Counted from the first letter of the stretch, positions 38,978-50,147 are shown. The stretch: 64,000 nt of DNA from Clostridium sp. NkU-1 (GCA_001312405.1 BBDR01000023.1:4659-68658), one strand, 5' to 3'. A program made the numbers and translations. Notes: generated by a model not told the origin, from the letters alone.

Positions 38978-41670
38978 ATGGAAGTGTTTGATTACAGACC
39001 TGACCCTGATGCCATTTTAGAGGATATTCAGACGCACCGGGACCAAAGGCCGGGCAGGTTAAAAATATTTTTTGGATATGCTGCGGGTGTGGGAAAAACC
39101 TATGCAATGCTTGACGACGCCCAGGAACGCCTAAAAAGCGGGATCCACGTTTTAGTCGGCTATATCGAGCCTCATACCCGTCCTGAGACCATGCAGAAGC
39201 TGCATGGTCTGCCGCTGCTTCCGCCCAAAACCGTGTCATACCGCAATATAGAGTTAAAGGAATTCGACTTAGATAAGGCTCTGGAACTTAAACCGGAATT
39301 GATTCTTGTGGATGAGCTGGCCCATACCAATGCAGAGGGCGGGAGGAATAAAAAACGGTATCAGGACATTGAGGAACTTCTGGGAGCAGGGATCGATGTT
39401 TATACAACAGTCAATGTCCAGCACATGGAAAGCTTAAATGACGTGATCGAGAACATCACAAAGGTCAGGATCCGGGAAACTGTCCCGGATTATATCTTTG
39501 ACCGGGCGGAAAAAATCGAACTGGTGGATATTGAACCGGATGAACTGCTGCTCCGCCTGGAAGGAGGAAAAATATATCGCTCTGACCGGGCGGAAACGGC
39601 CATGCGGAATTTTTTCACACAGGAGAACCTGCGGCTTTTGCGGGAAATCGCCCTGCGCTGCGCTGCGGATAAGATCAGCTCGGAGAATCAGAGCGAGCGG
39701 AGCTTATCTGATAAAATGGCTAATACCAAGCTGCTTGTCTGCATCGGCCCGTCACCCTCATCGGCAAAATGCATCCGGTGGACTGCGCGGGCGGCGGAGG
39801 CGTTTCACGCAAGCTGGGCCGCATTATACGTGGAAGATATAGAAAGTGAAGATTTTACTGCTGAACAACAGAAGACGATCCGGGCGAACCTGGATCTGGC
39901 AGAAAAGCTGGGGGCTGAGATCGTGAACCTGACCGGACATGATATTGCCGCCACCGTATCGGAATATGCCAAGCTTTCCGGTATCACCAATATAGTAGTG
40001 GGCAAAAGCAGAAATAAGAAAACCCTTAAAAATCTGTTTGATATGGATTTTGAAGACAAGCTCATCTTTCTTTTGCCTAACATAGAAATACACATCATAC
40101 CAGGGAATATCATCAAACGCAGCTATAAGAAGCCGGGGAAAAATATAAAGCATGAGAATTTCCGCTTTACCTGGGCGGATACCGGAAAGACCCTTTCTAT
40201 ATTGATGGCTACCACCCTGCTGTCCCTTGGGCTTCGAAGGTTTGACGTCATGAACCAGAATATTATTATGGTTTATATTTTCTCCGTTTTGCTGGTTTCC
40301 CGGATGACAGAAGGATATGGATACGGGATCCTTGCCTCCGCAGTCGGCGTATTGACCTTTAATTTTTTTATTTACAGAGCCTTATTTTACCTTAAACGCA
40401 ATTCAAGCCGGCTACCCCCTTACCTTTGCCATTATGCTTTTAGTAGCTTTGATCACCAGCGCTTTGACTGTGCGCATGAAAGCGGAAGCGAGGCTGGCAG
40501 TAAAGAGGGAACACCGTACGGAGATCCTGTATGAGATCAATAAAAAGCTCCTTGCCACAAGGGGCCTTGACCGGATCGTAGCTCTTACAAATGACTATGT
40601 TGTGAAGTTGTTTGGACGGTCTATAATCTTTTTCACCACTGATCCGGAACATGGAGAGGATGGGGAAGTAGGGCAGGCGCTGATGACATCGGTTCTTCTG
40701 TTTTAAATTCCGCCGATGAAAAGGCGGTTGCCCACTGGGTATTCTTAAACCAGAAACGGGCGGGAGCAGGAACCGATACCTTAATGGGAGCGGCAGCATT
40801 CTATATGCCTGTGATCTCTCAGGGAAAGGTTCTTGCCGTCTGGGGAATTTCCTGCAGGAAAGAAAACCTTGACCACAATGCCCGCCTGTTTTTGCGCATG
40901 ATCGCTTCCCAGGTGGCAATGGCCCTGGAGCGGCAGCATCTTTCCGATGAGCAGCGGAACATTATGGTGGAATCGGAAAAGGAAAAGATGAGGAGCACCC
41001 TTTTGCGGGCAATATCCCATGATCTGCGCACGCCTCTTGCAGGCATTCTGGGGGCCAGCTCTGTAATCCGTGAAAATGGAGATCTGCTTGATGAAAATAC
41101 CCGGAACAGCCTGGTCGCCAACATACAGGAAGAATCACAGTGGCTTATACGCATGGTGGAAAATCTGCTTTCCGTGACACGGATCAATGAGAATGCTCCA
41201 ATCTTAAGAAAAGCCCGGAGGCAGCGGAAGAGGTTGTGGGGGAGGCTGTCAGCCGTATCAAGCGGAGATTCCCTCAGAGTAAAATCCTTGTTCATGTTCC
41301 GGAGGAATTCTTAGAGGTTCCGATGGATGGAACCTTGATCGTACAGGTGCTGATCAACCTTCTTGAGAATGCCATAAAATATTCTCCAGAGGATTCCTCC
41401 ATTGAAGTCCGCTTGGAGAGAGATGGAATATGGGCCAGGTTTGAAGTGTTTGACAGGGGAAGGGGGATTCCCAATGAGGATCTGCCCCATCTGTTTTCAG
41501 GCTATAAGCCCAGCGAAAACAGAAGCGCCGATTCCTCCAGAGGAATGGGGATCGGCCTGTCCATCTGCAAAACCATTGTCAATGCCCATCAGGGAAACTT
41601 AGAGGCTGAAAACAGAAAGGATGGAGGAACGGTATTCTGCTTCACTCTGCCCTTGAAAGGAAGTGAATAA
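38978..41670 (+). CDS. kdpD: Sensor kinase KdpD, frame broken three times
   Basis: Potassium-sensing histidine kinase, about 897 residues. The N-terminal KdpD domain has Walker A GYAAGVGKTYAML (33-45) and VDELAHTNAEG. A USP-like domain follows (MANTKLLVCIGPSPSS, GKSRNKKTLKNLF). Then come four membrane helices (about 395-490), a GAF-like region, and the kinase core with phospho-His in LRAISHDLRTPLAGIL, N box INLLENAIKYSPED, and G boxes DRGRGIP and GMGIGLSI. Breaks: A run near 40394, a missing G near 40671, and a missing A near 41210. The gene begins 29 bases after kdpC. Confidence 0.93.
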
Positions 41671-41672
41671 AT

Positions 41673-42383
41673 ATGGATATAAAACCAATGGTGCTGATCA
41701 TTGAAGATGAAGATGCGATCTGCAATTTTATATCTGCCATTCTGACTTCAAATGATTATCAGGTGGTTAAAGCCAAAACAGGAAAGGAAGGGCTTTCCCT
41801 GTTTACCTCCCGTGTTCCCGATATCATCCTTCTGGATCTTGGCCTGCCGGATATTGATGGTGTAGAGATCCTTAAAACGATACGTCAATGGTCAAAAACG
41901 CCTGTGATTGTGGTTTCCGCCCGTGGTCACGAACGTGAGAAGGTGGCTGCCCTTGACTTTGGTGCTGATGATTATATTGTAAAACCATTTGGAACCTCAG
42001 AACTCCTTGCCCGTATACGGACGGCAATGCGGCACAGCACTCAATCGGCTGCCGCAGAAGCTCTGGGAGATGAAAGGTTTACCACTGGGAAGCTGGAAAT
42101 CGATTATAATAAACGGGTCGTATACAAAGATGGAGAAAAAGTCCATTTAACGCCTATTGAATATAAGCTGTTGGTTTTACTGTCCAGGAATGCAGGCAAG
42201 GTGCTTACCCATGATTTCATCATACGGGAAATATGGGGGGTTTATACCGATGAAAGCCATACCCTTCGCGTCAACATGGCGAATATAAGGCGTAAGATAG
42301 AGGAAAATCCAGGAGCGCCCCAGTATATTCTCACGGAAATGGGCGTTGGATACCGGATGGTGGAGGAATTGGATGAAGGGTAA
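41673..42383 (+). CDS. kdpE: Response regulator KdpE
   Basis: OmpR/PhoB-type regulator, 236 residues, that switches on kdp under potassium limitation or osmotic stress. Receiver domain with IIEDEDAI and phospho-Asp in DIILLDLGLPDIDG (about residue 55). The winged-helix output domain runs from about 130, with HLTPIEYKLLVLLSRNAGKVLTHDFIIREIWG and RVNMANIRRKIEENP. Intact. The ATG is 2 bases past the kdpD stop. Confidence 0.95.
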   Translation: MDIKPMVLIIEDEDAICNFISAILTSNDYQVVKAKTGKEGLSLFTSRVPDIILLDLGLPDIDGVEILKTIRQWSKTPVIVVSARGHEREKVAALDFGADDYIVKPFGTSELLARIRTAMRHSTQSAAAEALGDERFTTGKLEIDYNKRVVYKDGEKVHLTPIEYKLLVLLSRNAGKVLTHDFIIREIWGVYTDESHTLRVNMANIRRKIEENPGAPQYILTEMGVGYRMVEELDEG

Positions 42384-42482
42384 ATGGGTATGGTATCGCA
42401 GCCAGAAACATGAATAGGCAAGTCAAATAAAATAGAATATGAGACTTTGGAGCAAAGAGAAGAGCGGGTATGATCATGGGAT

Positions 42483-42527
42483 AAGGCCCCCTGTCTGACA
42501 ATGAAATATTGTCAGACAGGGGGCCTT
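42483..42527 (+). terminator. Bidirectional terminator between kdpE and luxS
   Basis: Perfect 20-base arms (42483-42502 and 42508-42527) with a five-base loop. It stands 100 bases after kdpE and 39 bases past the luxS end, and serves both converging genes. Confidence 0.9.
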
Positions 42528-42565
42528 TGTCATAAAGAAACGCGGCCACCAGGTATAAACGTCCC

Positions 42566-43048
42566 TTAGTCCTCAGGATAAATAAGCTGGTCGTCATCGA
42601 TTCCGTACAGCACAGAATCAAGGAATTTTCCAGCCAGGTATTTAGCCATTCCAAGATTCATGTCCAGGTAATTTCCGCAGTCTTTTGCGGCTGCGCCTGG
42701 TACCTCGCCTTCAAAATCCCGGATGAATTCATACATTTCCGTGATCAATGGAACAATGTCACTGGACTTGTAATCACCGGACAGCAGAAGGTAAAAGCCG
42801 GTGCGGCAGCCCATAGGGCCAAAGTACAGGATCCGGGAAGAAAAGAATTCATGGTTGCGCAGGAAGGTGGCTCCCAGATGTTCAATGGTGTGGATTTCTG
42901 CTGTATTCATAACAGGCTCAAAATTAGGGCGGGTCATGCGGATATCAAAGGTGGTAATGACAGAGTCCCCGGCCTGATCCCTGCGGGAGACATAGATGCC
43001 TGGAAGAAGTTTTAAATGGTTGATGGTAAAGCTTGTTATTTTTTCCAT
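42566..43048 (-). CDS. luxS: S-ribosylhomocysteine lyase LuxS
   Basis: Cleaves S-ribosylhomocysteine to homocysteine and the AI-2 precursor in the activated methyl cycle; 160 residues. Metal site HTIEH (His 53, Glu 56 and His 57 in the chosen numbering) with LGATFLRNH after it, and catalytic Cys in YFGPMGCRTGFYLL. The start at 43048 (MEKITSFTINH) is 10 bases from AAAGGA; upstream ATGs in frame sit on top of that ribosome site. No adjacent metabolic partner. Confidence 0.96.
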   Translation of the reverse strand: MEKITSFTINHLKLLPGIYVSRRDQAGDSVITTFDIRMTRPNFEPVMNTAEIHTIEHLGATFLRNHEFFSSRILYFGPMGCRTGFYLLLSGDYKSSDIVPLITEMYEFIRDFEGEVPGAAAKDCGNYLDMNLGMAKYLAGKFLDSVLYGIDDDQLIYPED

Positions 43049-43315
43049 GGTTATCATGTCCTTTCTTAACATGGTTGCTTACGATTTGCGGGTTGCTTAT
43101 CCCATGGTCAAATTATAATAAATAAAACGGTCCCATGCAATAGAAATCATGGATATTCTTTAGCTTGCAGTTGTTAAGTTCTATGGAAAAAAATAGTTTT
43201 CATAAGGGCTTTACGGTGATATCTGCCATCTGCCCCTGCCCTCCGCTTAACTGGTCTGAATACCAGTCTGATGGAACACCTTCATGCGTTTGCCGCGGAA
43301 AAATCAGTAAAGCTG

Positions 43316-43369
43316 TTGACAATAACCATTTATAATAATATAATGAAAAAAGTTAGTCGCAACTAACTT
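43316..43369 (+). promoter_or_regulatory. Siderophore-operon promoter with palindromic operator
   Basis: TTGACA (43316-43321), 17 bases, TATAAT (43339-43344): a full consensus promoter. It is followed at once by AAGTTAGT-CGCA-ACTAACTT (43350-43369), a palindrome with perfect 8-base arms covering the transcription start. Its place before an iron importer suggests an iron-responsive repressor of the Fur or DtxR type. The other sequence between luxS and here (43049-43315) shows nothing else I can support. Confidence 0.8.
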
Positions 43370-43396
43370 AATACATTTATTAAACGAGGAGATGAA

Positions 43397-44446
43397 ATGA
43401 AAAAAAACAACGTATTAAAATTAACTACCATTATGGCGGCGGCCGTTTTAATGATGACAGCCTGCTCAAGTCCAAGCACTACAAAAACTACTGAAACCAC
43501 TGCAGCTGAAGCGGCTCAAGCTGCTGAAACCACTGCAGCTGTTGAGAGCGGGGAAGCTTTAACGGTTGAAATTAAAGATGTTCATGGACTGGTTACAGTT
43601 CCTGTAAATCCTCAAAAGGTAATTTCTTTGGATAATAGAACTTTTGAAACATTATCAGACTGGGGAATTAAATTAGTCGCTGCTCCAAAGGGCGTAATGC
43701 CGGCGGGTTCCCCATATGTAGCCGATGAGTCTGTTCTGGATATCGGAAATCACCGCGAACCGAATCTTGAAATTATAGCAGCTGCAGACCCTGACCTCGT
43801 AATAGTCGGTCAAAGATTTGCGTCCTATTATGAAGAAATAAAAAAATTAGTGCCAAATGCAGTAGTTATTGATTTAAACTTTGATGTTTCTGAGGAAACG
43901 GATACACCTGGAGAAAACTTAGTAAACGGACTTAAGGATTCCACCGTTGCACTTGGAAAAATTTTTGATAAAAATAAAGAAGCTGAACAATTGACAGCTG
44001 ACTTTGATCAGGCGATTGAATCTGTCAAATCTTCATATAATGGAACGGATACCATTATGAGTGTTGTGGTTTCCGGTGGAAATATCGGTTTTTCAGCTCC
44101 TCATTCCGGTCGTGTTTGGGGGCCCATGTATGAAGTGTTCGGCTGGGTTCCGGCATTAGATATTGACAATACCACTTCCGATCATCAAGGGGATGATATT
44201 TCTGTTGAAGCGGTTGCACAAAGTAATCCGGATTGGATTTTCGTATTAGACCGTGATGCTGCAGTATCTTCTGCAACTGATGCGGTTCCTGCTCAGGACG
44301 TTATCGATCAATCACCTGCTCTTCAAAACGTAACTGCTGTTTCTGAAGGACATATCGTTTATGCACCAGCTGATACTTACACAAATGAATCCATACAAAC
44401 CTATCTGGAGTTATTTGGAGACCTTGCAAAGGCTTTGGCTGAATAG
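43397..44446 (+). CDS. Siderophore ABC importer binding lipoprotein (FatB/YclQ-like)
   Basis: Receptor for an iron-siderophore complex, 349 residues. Lipoprotein signal MKKNNVLKLTTIMAAAVLMMTACSS with lipobox Cys near 23, a Thr/Ala/Glu linker, then a periplasmic-binding class III (FecB/FatB) domain with VISLDNRTFETLSDWGIK, NHREPNLEIIAAADPDLVIVGQR and DISVEAVAQSNPDWIFVLDRD. Closest in character to FatB/CeuE/YclQ, which bind catecholate or petrobactin-like siderophores. First gene of a four-gene operon. Confidence 0.9.
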   Translation: MKKNNVLKLTTIMAAAVLMMTACSSPSTTKTTETTAAEAAQAAETTAAVESGEALTVEIKDVHGLVTVPVNPQKVISLDNRTFETLSDWGIKLVAAPKGVMPAGSPYVADESVLDIGNHREPNLEIIAAADPDLVIVGQRFASYYEEIKKLVPNAVVIDLNFDVSEETDTPGENLVNGLKDSTVALGKIFDKNKEAEQLTADFDQAIESVKSSYNGTDTIMSVVVSGGNIGFSAPHSGRVWGPMYEVFGWVPALDIDNTTSDHQGDDISVEAVAQSNPDWIFVLDRDAAVSSATDAVPAQDVIDQSPALQNVTAVSEGHIVYAPADTYTNESIQTYLELFGDLAKALAE

Positions 44447-44468
44447 TATATAGGAGTATAGCTTAGAG

Positions 44469-45479
44469 TTGAAAAATACAGCGAAAAAAACGATTGGGGC
44501 TGGGAATTCTCAGCCCCAACGTTATTATAACAATAAGAAATGGACAAAACCTTTTATATCAGCGATTATCGTTGTTATTATTTTAGGTATTATATCACTG
44601 TTTACCGGAGTTTATGATATACAGGGTCAAGCGGATGGAAGGGATATGTTTTTCATAACACGGGTACCTAGAACAGCTGCACTCATGCTTACCGGAGCTG
44701 CAATGTCAATGTCAGGACTGGTCATGCAGCTTATTACACAAAATCGTTTGGTGGAACCTACAACAACAGGGACGATTGAATGGTCGGGTTTGGGACTTCT
44801 CATTGTCTATTTATTATTTCCGGCACCAACTTTAGTTTTAAGAATGACCGGGGCAATCATGTTTTCTTTTATAGGAACTATGATTTTCTTTCTGTTTTTA
44901 AGAAGAGTGAAGCTCCGTTCTTCTTTGATTGTACCGATCATTGGGATGATGCTTGGAGCAGTTATTTCAGCATTTTCTACTTTTGTAGGACTTACCTTCC
45001 AAATGACGCAAAATATTGAAAGCTGGTTTGTAGGTTCATTTGCAGCCGTTCAAATCGGAAGATACGAATATTTATGGCTGATTATTATAGTTACCGGCCT
45101 TATTTTTATTTATGCGGATAAGCTGACCTTAGCCGGTCTGGGGGAAGATGTCGCTACAAGTCTTGGAGTAAATTATAATAAGATAATTATTTTGGGGACC
45201 GGTCTTATTTCTTTTGCAGTTGGAATTGTAACAGCTGTTATTGGAAATTTACCTTTCTTAGGCTTAATTGTACCAAATATAGTTTCCATGTACAGAGGAG
45301 ATGATCTTAGGAGTAATCTGCCTTGGGTATGTGTGCTGGGAATGGGTGTGATAACTCTTTGTGACATAATTTCCCGAACAATTATAATGCCCTTTGAAGT
45401 TCCTGTCTCTTTGATTCTTGGAACAGTGGGGTCAATTGTATTTATTGTTATCTTATTAAGGCAAAGGAGGCTAAGATGA
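44469..45479 (+). CDS. Siderophore ABC importer permease 1 (FatD/YclN-like)
   Basis: FecCD-family permease, 336 residues with about nine helices. TTG start at 44469 following AGGAGTATAGC. Conserved parts: RVPRTAALMLTGAAMSMSGLVMQ, and the ATPase-contacting loop LGVNYNK with NLPFLGLIVPNIVSMYRGDD. Overlaps the next permease by four bases. Confidence 0.9.
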   Translation: MKNTAKKTIGAGNSQPQRYYNNKKWTKPFISAIIVVIILGIISLFTGVYDIQGQADGRDMFFITRVPRTAALMLTGAAMSMSGLVMQLITQNRLVEPTTTGTIEWSGLGLLIVYLLFPAPTLVLRMTGAIMFSFIGTMIFFLFLRRVKLRSSLIVPIIGMMLGAVISAFSTFVGLTFQMTQNIESWFVGSFAAVQIGRYEYLWLIIIVTGLIFIYADKLTLAGLGEDVATSLGVNYNKIIILGTGLISFAVGIVTAVIGNLPFLGLIVPNIVSMYRGDDLRSNLPWVCVLGMGVITLCDIISRTIIMPFEVPVSLILGTVGSIVFIVILLRQRRLR

Positions 45480-46517
45480 ACGGAATAGAATACAATACCG
45501 GCCTTCGTCATGAACACAGATCAGCGAGAGCTTTTCGTTCTAAGAAGGAAGAAAAAAAATATTGGATTTTGTTGATAACCTTGATTGTTTTGGGCGTTTT
45601 TGCTTCCTATGGGCTTTTGGTTTATAATAATCCGGTTCCAATTGATTCTCCTTCTTTTCTCCCGGTTGTCAGAAGAAGGATGTTCGCTCTTGTGGCAATG
45701 ATCATTTCTGCAGTTTGCCAGAGTCTATCGACAGTCACTTTCCAATCGATTACGAGCAACAGGATTATAACCCCTTCCCTTTTAGGCTTTGAAGCACTTT
45801 ACTCAACCATTCATACCAGTACCATATTTTTCTTTGGTGCCAGTGCCTTTATTAATTTTAGTGGGATCGGATCCTTTGTATTTCAAGTTGTTGTTATGGT
45901 CTTGATGTGCCTGATCCTTTATGGCTGGCTGCTTTCCGGAAAATATGGAAATTTACAGCTTATGCTTTTAGTTGGCGTTATTATGGGAACTGGTCTGAAG
46001 TCTCTATCATCGTTTATGAGAAAACTTCTTGCGCCGTCAGAGTTTGATATTTTACAGGCAAGATTGTTTGGCTCTGTCAACAATGCGGATTCGGAATATT
46101 TTCCTCTTGCAATTCCGGTTGTAATAATTGCAGCACTGCTTCTTCTGGCTTATTCTAAGAAGTTAAATGTTGTGTCACTTGGAAAGGATTGCTCTACTTC
46201 TTTAGGCGTCAAACATCAGGTTCACGTGATTTATGCTCTGGTTTTAGTATCTGTTTTGATGTCAATTTCTACGGCTTTGGTTGGACCGCTTACTTTTTAT
46301 GGATTTTTAGTTGCAACTTTGAGTTATCAGGCAGCGTCAACCTATGATCACAGATATATTTTTCCAATGGCTCTTGCGATTGGATTTTTGATAATAACAG
46401 GTGCATACTTTTTTTATGTACCATATATTCAGGGCTCAAGGTGTAGTTTCGGTTATTATCGAGATGTTTGGCGGAATAGTATTTTTAATCGTGATTTTAA
46501 GGAAAGGTACCTTATGA
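45476..46517 (+). CDS. Siderophore ABC importer permease 2 (FatC/YclO-like), frame broken once
   Basis: Second FecCD-type permease, about 346 residues. Motifs: RRRMFALVAMIISAVCQSLSTVTFQSI, LGVKHQVHVIYALV, and ALVGPLTFYGFLVATLSYQ. As printed, its frame runs on into the ATPase gene. An extra T in a T7 run (46409-46415) causes this: removal gives the family C-terminus FRAQGVVSVIIEMFGGIVF and a stop at 46515-46517, overlapping the ATPase ATG. Confidence 0.88.
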
Positions 46518-47263
46518 TAATAATAGATAATGCCAGAAAGTCCTATGATGAGGTAGAAATAGGACCTTTGGATATTAAAATACCAAAAGCAGGTCTCACT
46601 TCTTTGATCGGGCCCAATGGTGCTGGAAAATCTACCACACTTTTGATGATTGGAAGGCTTTTGGATATGGAAGAAGGCCATATTAAGGTGGCAGATATGG
46701 ATGTGACTGAATCGAAATCAGAGGACTTGGCAAAAGTTTTGACCATTTTGCGGCAGGAAAATCATTTTGTAACGAGGCTTACTGTCAGGCAGCTGGCTGG
46801 ATTTGGCCGTTTTCCTTATTCAAAAGGAAGATTAACGAAAGAGGATGAAGCCATTATTTCTAAATATATTGATTTTTTAGAGTTGACTGATTTGGAAAAC
46901 AGATATTTGGATGAGCTTTCCGGCGGCCAAAGGCAAAGGGCATATGTGGCAATGGTTCTGTGCCAGGAGACGGAATATGTACTTTTGGACGAACCTTTGA
47001 ACAATCTTGACGTTGCCCGTTCTGTTCAGATGATGGAGCATTTGAAGCATGCGGCCAATGAATTTGGAAGAACAATTGTGGCTGTTATGCATGATATTAA
47101 TTTTGCGGCCAAATATTCTGATCGAATCTGTGCGATGAAAGACGGACGAATTGCCGCTTTTGGCACGGTAGACCAGATTATGGATTCAAACGTTTTGACC
47201 GATATTTTTGAAACCAAAATAGAAATTATCGAAGGGCCGTATGGGCCAATAGCAATTTATTGA
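46514..47263 (+). CDS. Siderophore ABC importer ATPase (FatE/YclP-like)
   Basis: FepC-type ATPase, 249 residues, starting MIIIDNARKSYDEVEIG. Walker A GPNGAGKST, signature [17 protein letters not shown], Walker B YVLLDEPLNNLD, switch His in VMHDINFAAKYS. The ATG overlaps the permease stop (ATGA). Completes a binding protein-permease-permease-ATPase importer. No siderophore biosynthesis is nearby, so it probably takes up foreign siderophores. Confidence 0.92.
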   Translation: MIIIDNARKSYDEVEIGPLDIKIPKAGLTSLIGPNGAGKSTTLLMIGRLLDMEEGHIKVADMDVTESKSEDLAKVLTILRQENHFVTRLTVRQLAGFGRFPYSKGRLTKEDEAIISKYIDFLELTDLENRYLDELSGGQRQRAYVAMVLCQETEYVLLDEPLNNLDVARSVQMMEHLKHAANEFGRTIVAVMHDINFAAKYSDRICAMKDGRIAAFGTVDQIMDSNVLTDIFETKIEIIEGPYGPIAIY

Positions 47264-47348
47264 TTTAGTGCCTGTTGTCCGGTCCATGTCAATAGCAAGG
47301 CAAAATCATTCATGAAATTCACTTCCTGTCTCATAACATAGTATAGGT

Positions 47349-47438
47349 TATCAGAAATCGCCTTTTAGATTTCTGATAGAAGGGCTGCTTTTCAGCCCGT
47401 CCATCTGATTACCGGAAGCAGTTTCAGCTTCCGGTAAT
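47349..47438. repeat. Three tandem hairpins before the Ca2+-type ATPase
   Basis: Three perfect stems in 90 bases: TATCAGAAATC/GATTTCTGATA (47349-47378), GGGCTG/CAGCCC (47382-47398) and ATTACCGGAAGC/GCTTCCGGTAAT (47408-47438). None has a T tract. The 200-base gap holds nothing else. Confidence 0.6.
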
Positions 47439-47463
47439 ATGAGAAACAGGAAGGAGCGTCAGA

Positions 47464-50071
47464 ATGGAAGAATGGTTTCGTTTATCAGAGGATGAGGCCC
47501 TTGTAAAGCTTGGCGCAGGAAAGAATGGACTGGATTCCAGGGAAGTATTGAAGCGCAGACAGATATATGGTCCAAATAGACTTAAAAAAGCGGAACGCAA
47601 AAGCGCTTTCCAGGTATTTCTGGACCAGTTTAAAGACTTATTGGTCATCATCCTGATTATAGCTGCAGTAATTTCTATGATATCCGGTGACGTAGAGAGC
47701 ACAGGGGTAATTTTTGCGGTGCTTCTGCTGAATGCGGTGCTGGGGACAGTAGAGCATCAGAAGGCGGAAAAGTCCATAGACAGCCTTATGGCCCTGTCAT
47801 CGCCGGTAGCAAAGGTGGTAAGAGAGGGGCGGAGGCAGGAAATCCTGTCAGGGGAAATCGTACCGGGGGACATCCTGCTTTTGGAAGCAGGGGATATGGT
47901 GGCGGCAGACGGCCGGATTCTGGAAAATTATTCTCTCCTGGTCAATGAAAGCTCTCTGACCGGAGAATCCGTTAATGTTGATAAGCGGACGGGGAGGATA
48001 CGGGAAAAAAAGGTGCCTTTGGCAGAGCAGACAAATATGGTGTTTTCCGGTTCCCTGGTGGCAGCGGGCAGGGCAAAGGTATTGGTAACAGGTACCGGAA
48101 TGGATACGGAAATCGGCAGGATCGCTTCCCTCATGAATGACACCGGGGAAAAGAAGACACCTCTTCAGGTGAGCTTAGACCAGTTTGGAAGCAAGCTGGC
48201 AGCAGCCATCCTGTTTATCTGTGCAGTGATTTTCGGTCTGAGCATCTACCGCAGGATGCCGGTTTTGGATTCCCTGATGTTTGCAGTAGCCCTGGCGGTT
48301 GCGGCGATTCCGGAAGCGTTAAGCTCCATTGTCACCATCGTTCAGGCAATGGGCACACAGAAAATGGCAGGAGAAAATGCCATCATAAAGGATTTAAAGG
48401 CAGTGGAAAGCCTTGGCTGTGTTTCGGTCATCTGTTCCGATAAGACGGGAACTCTGACCCAAAACCGCATGACCGTACAGCAAATCTATGTAAACAGCCG
48501 CCTTTATCCTCCGGAACTCTTAAACAAACAGGTTCCAGTACATAAATATCTGTTGTATGATGCTGTTTTAAATAATGATTCCGCCTACATAGAAGGAAAG
48601 CTGGTGGGGGATCCGACGGAGGCCGCGCTGATACAGATGGCCGAAAGGGCGGGCATGGAAGAGGAAGCCATGAAATCCTATTACCCCAGGGCAGGGGAAA
48701 TCCCCTTTGACTCCCAGAGAAAGCTTATGAGCACCATGCACAGGATCGAAGGTAAAAGGGTTCTGTTCACAAAGGGAGCGGTGGATGTGCTGCTGCCCCG
48801 GATAAGCCATATATGGACAGGGGAAGGGATCCGTCCTATGAGGGAAGGGGACCGGCAGACTTTAATGGATCAGAACATGGAGTTTTCCAGGCAGGGGCTA
48901 AGGGTTCTGAGCTTTGCCTTCCGGGAAATGCATGAGGCTGAGAAGCTGACGGAAAAATCGGAGGCAGGCTATACCTTTCTTGGAATGACCGCAATGATGG
49001 ACCCGCCCCGTCCGGAGACAAAGAATGCGGTATTAAGCGCCAAAAGAGCGGGCATCCGTCCGGTTATGATTACAGGAGACCATAAGATCACCGCTTCCGC
49101 CATTGCGGAGAAAATTGGCATTCTGGGTGAAGATGACCTGGCGGTCAGCGGACCGGAGCTTGATGATATGCCGGAAGAGGAATTAAGCCGCAGGCTGGAG
49201 CATATCAGCGTCTATGCCCGGGTTTCGCCGGAGCATAAGATACGAATCGTCCGCTCCTGGCAGAAAAAAAGGCCATATCGTAGCCATGACAGGAGACGGA
49301 GTCAATGACGCCCCTGCCTTAAAGCAGGCTGACATCGGGGTTGCCATGGGAAAAATGGGGACAGAAGTGTCAAAGGATGCTTCTGCCATGATCCTTACGG
49401 ATGATAACTTTGCAACCATTATTAAGGCGGTTGCCAACGGCCGTAATGTTTACCGGAACATCCGGAATGCCATTAAATTTCTGTTATCAGGAAATATGGC
49501 AGGGATACTGTGTGTATTGTACACATCCTTCCGGGCCCTTCCCCCTCCCTTTGCACCGGTGCATCTGCTGTTTATCAACCTTTTGACCGACTCTCTTCCT
49601 GCCATTGCCATTGGAATGGAAAAGGCGGAAGCAGACCTTTTGGCCCAAAAGCCCAGAAATCCCAAAGAAGGAATCTTAACAAAGCGGTTTGTACTTCAGA
49701 TCCTCCTTCAGGGGGCCCTCATAGCTGCCTGTACCATGACCTCCTACCACACAGGCATGGTGACCGGAAGCGAGGTGGCCGCCAGTACCATGGCATTTTC
49801 CACCCTGACTCTGGCAAGGCTGTTCCACGGCTTTAACTGCAGAAGCGGCCATTCCATTTTAAAGATCGGGTTTAAAAGTAATTTGTGGAGCATTATGGCC
49901 TTTGAAGCAGGAGCAATTCTTTTGGCAGCCGTGCTGTTTATACCAGGCCTTCATACCTTCTTTTATGTGGCAGATTTAAATGTAAGGCAGTTTATTACCA
50001 TTTTCATATTTGCATTTATTCCTACGCTTGTAATTCAGGCATTTAAGACCATAAGAGAGAGTCTTCATTAA
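47464..50071 (+). CDS. Calcium-type P-ATPase (P2 class), frame broken once
   Basis: Cation-translocating ATPase, about 869 residues. N-terminal cation ATPase domain (FRLSEDEALVKLGAG), actuator motif NESSLTGESVNVDK, membrane motif AVAAIPEALSSIVTIV (the PEAL ion site), phosphorylation motif ICSDKTGTLTQNRM, nucleotide-binding KGAVDVLLPR, hinge MTGDGVNDAPALKQADIGVAMG, and a C-terminal six-helix domain with NLLTDSLPAIAIGMEKAE. The sequence is of the PMCA/SERCA-like bacterial group, exporting Ca2+ (Mn2+ is possible). The frame breaks at A7 (49264-49270). Monocistronic; GGAAGGAGCG precedes the ATG. Confidence 0.93.
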
Positions 50072-50092
50072 GAAAAAAAATACCCTGAAATC

Positions 50093-50121
50093 TTGACATA
50101 CTTTTTGGTCCGTGGTACTAT
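50093..50121 (+). promoter_or_regulatory. glpK promoter
   Basis: TTGACA (50093-50098), 17-base spacer, TACTAT (50116-50121), then TTAAG. The glpA-like operon promoter at 52556 has the same look. Confidence 0.75.
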
Positions 50122-50147
50122 TAAGTATACATAAATAGATAGCCTAA

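Noticed and set aside
45476..47263. A single 595-codon frame fusing a FecCD permease to its ATPase
   Set aside because: One extra T in the T7 run at 46409-46415 links the frames. Removing it gives the normal permease end and an ATGA overlap with a separate ATPase gene.
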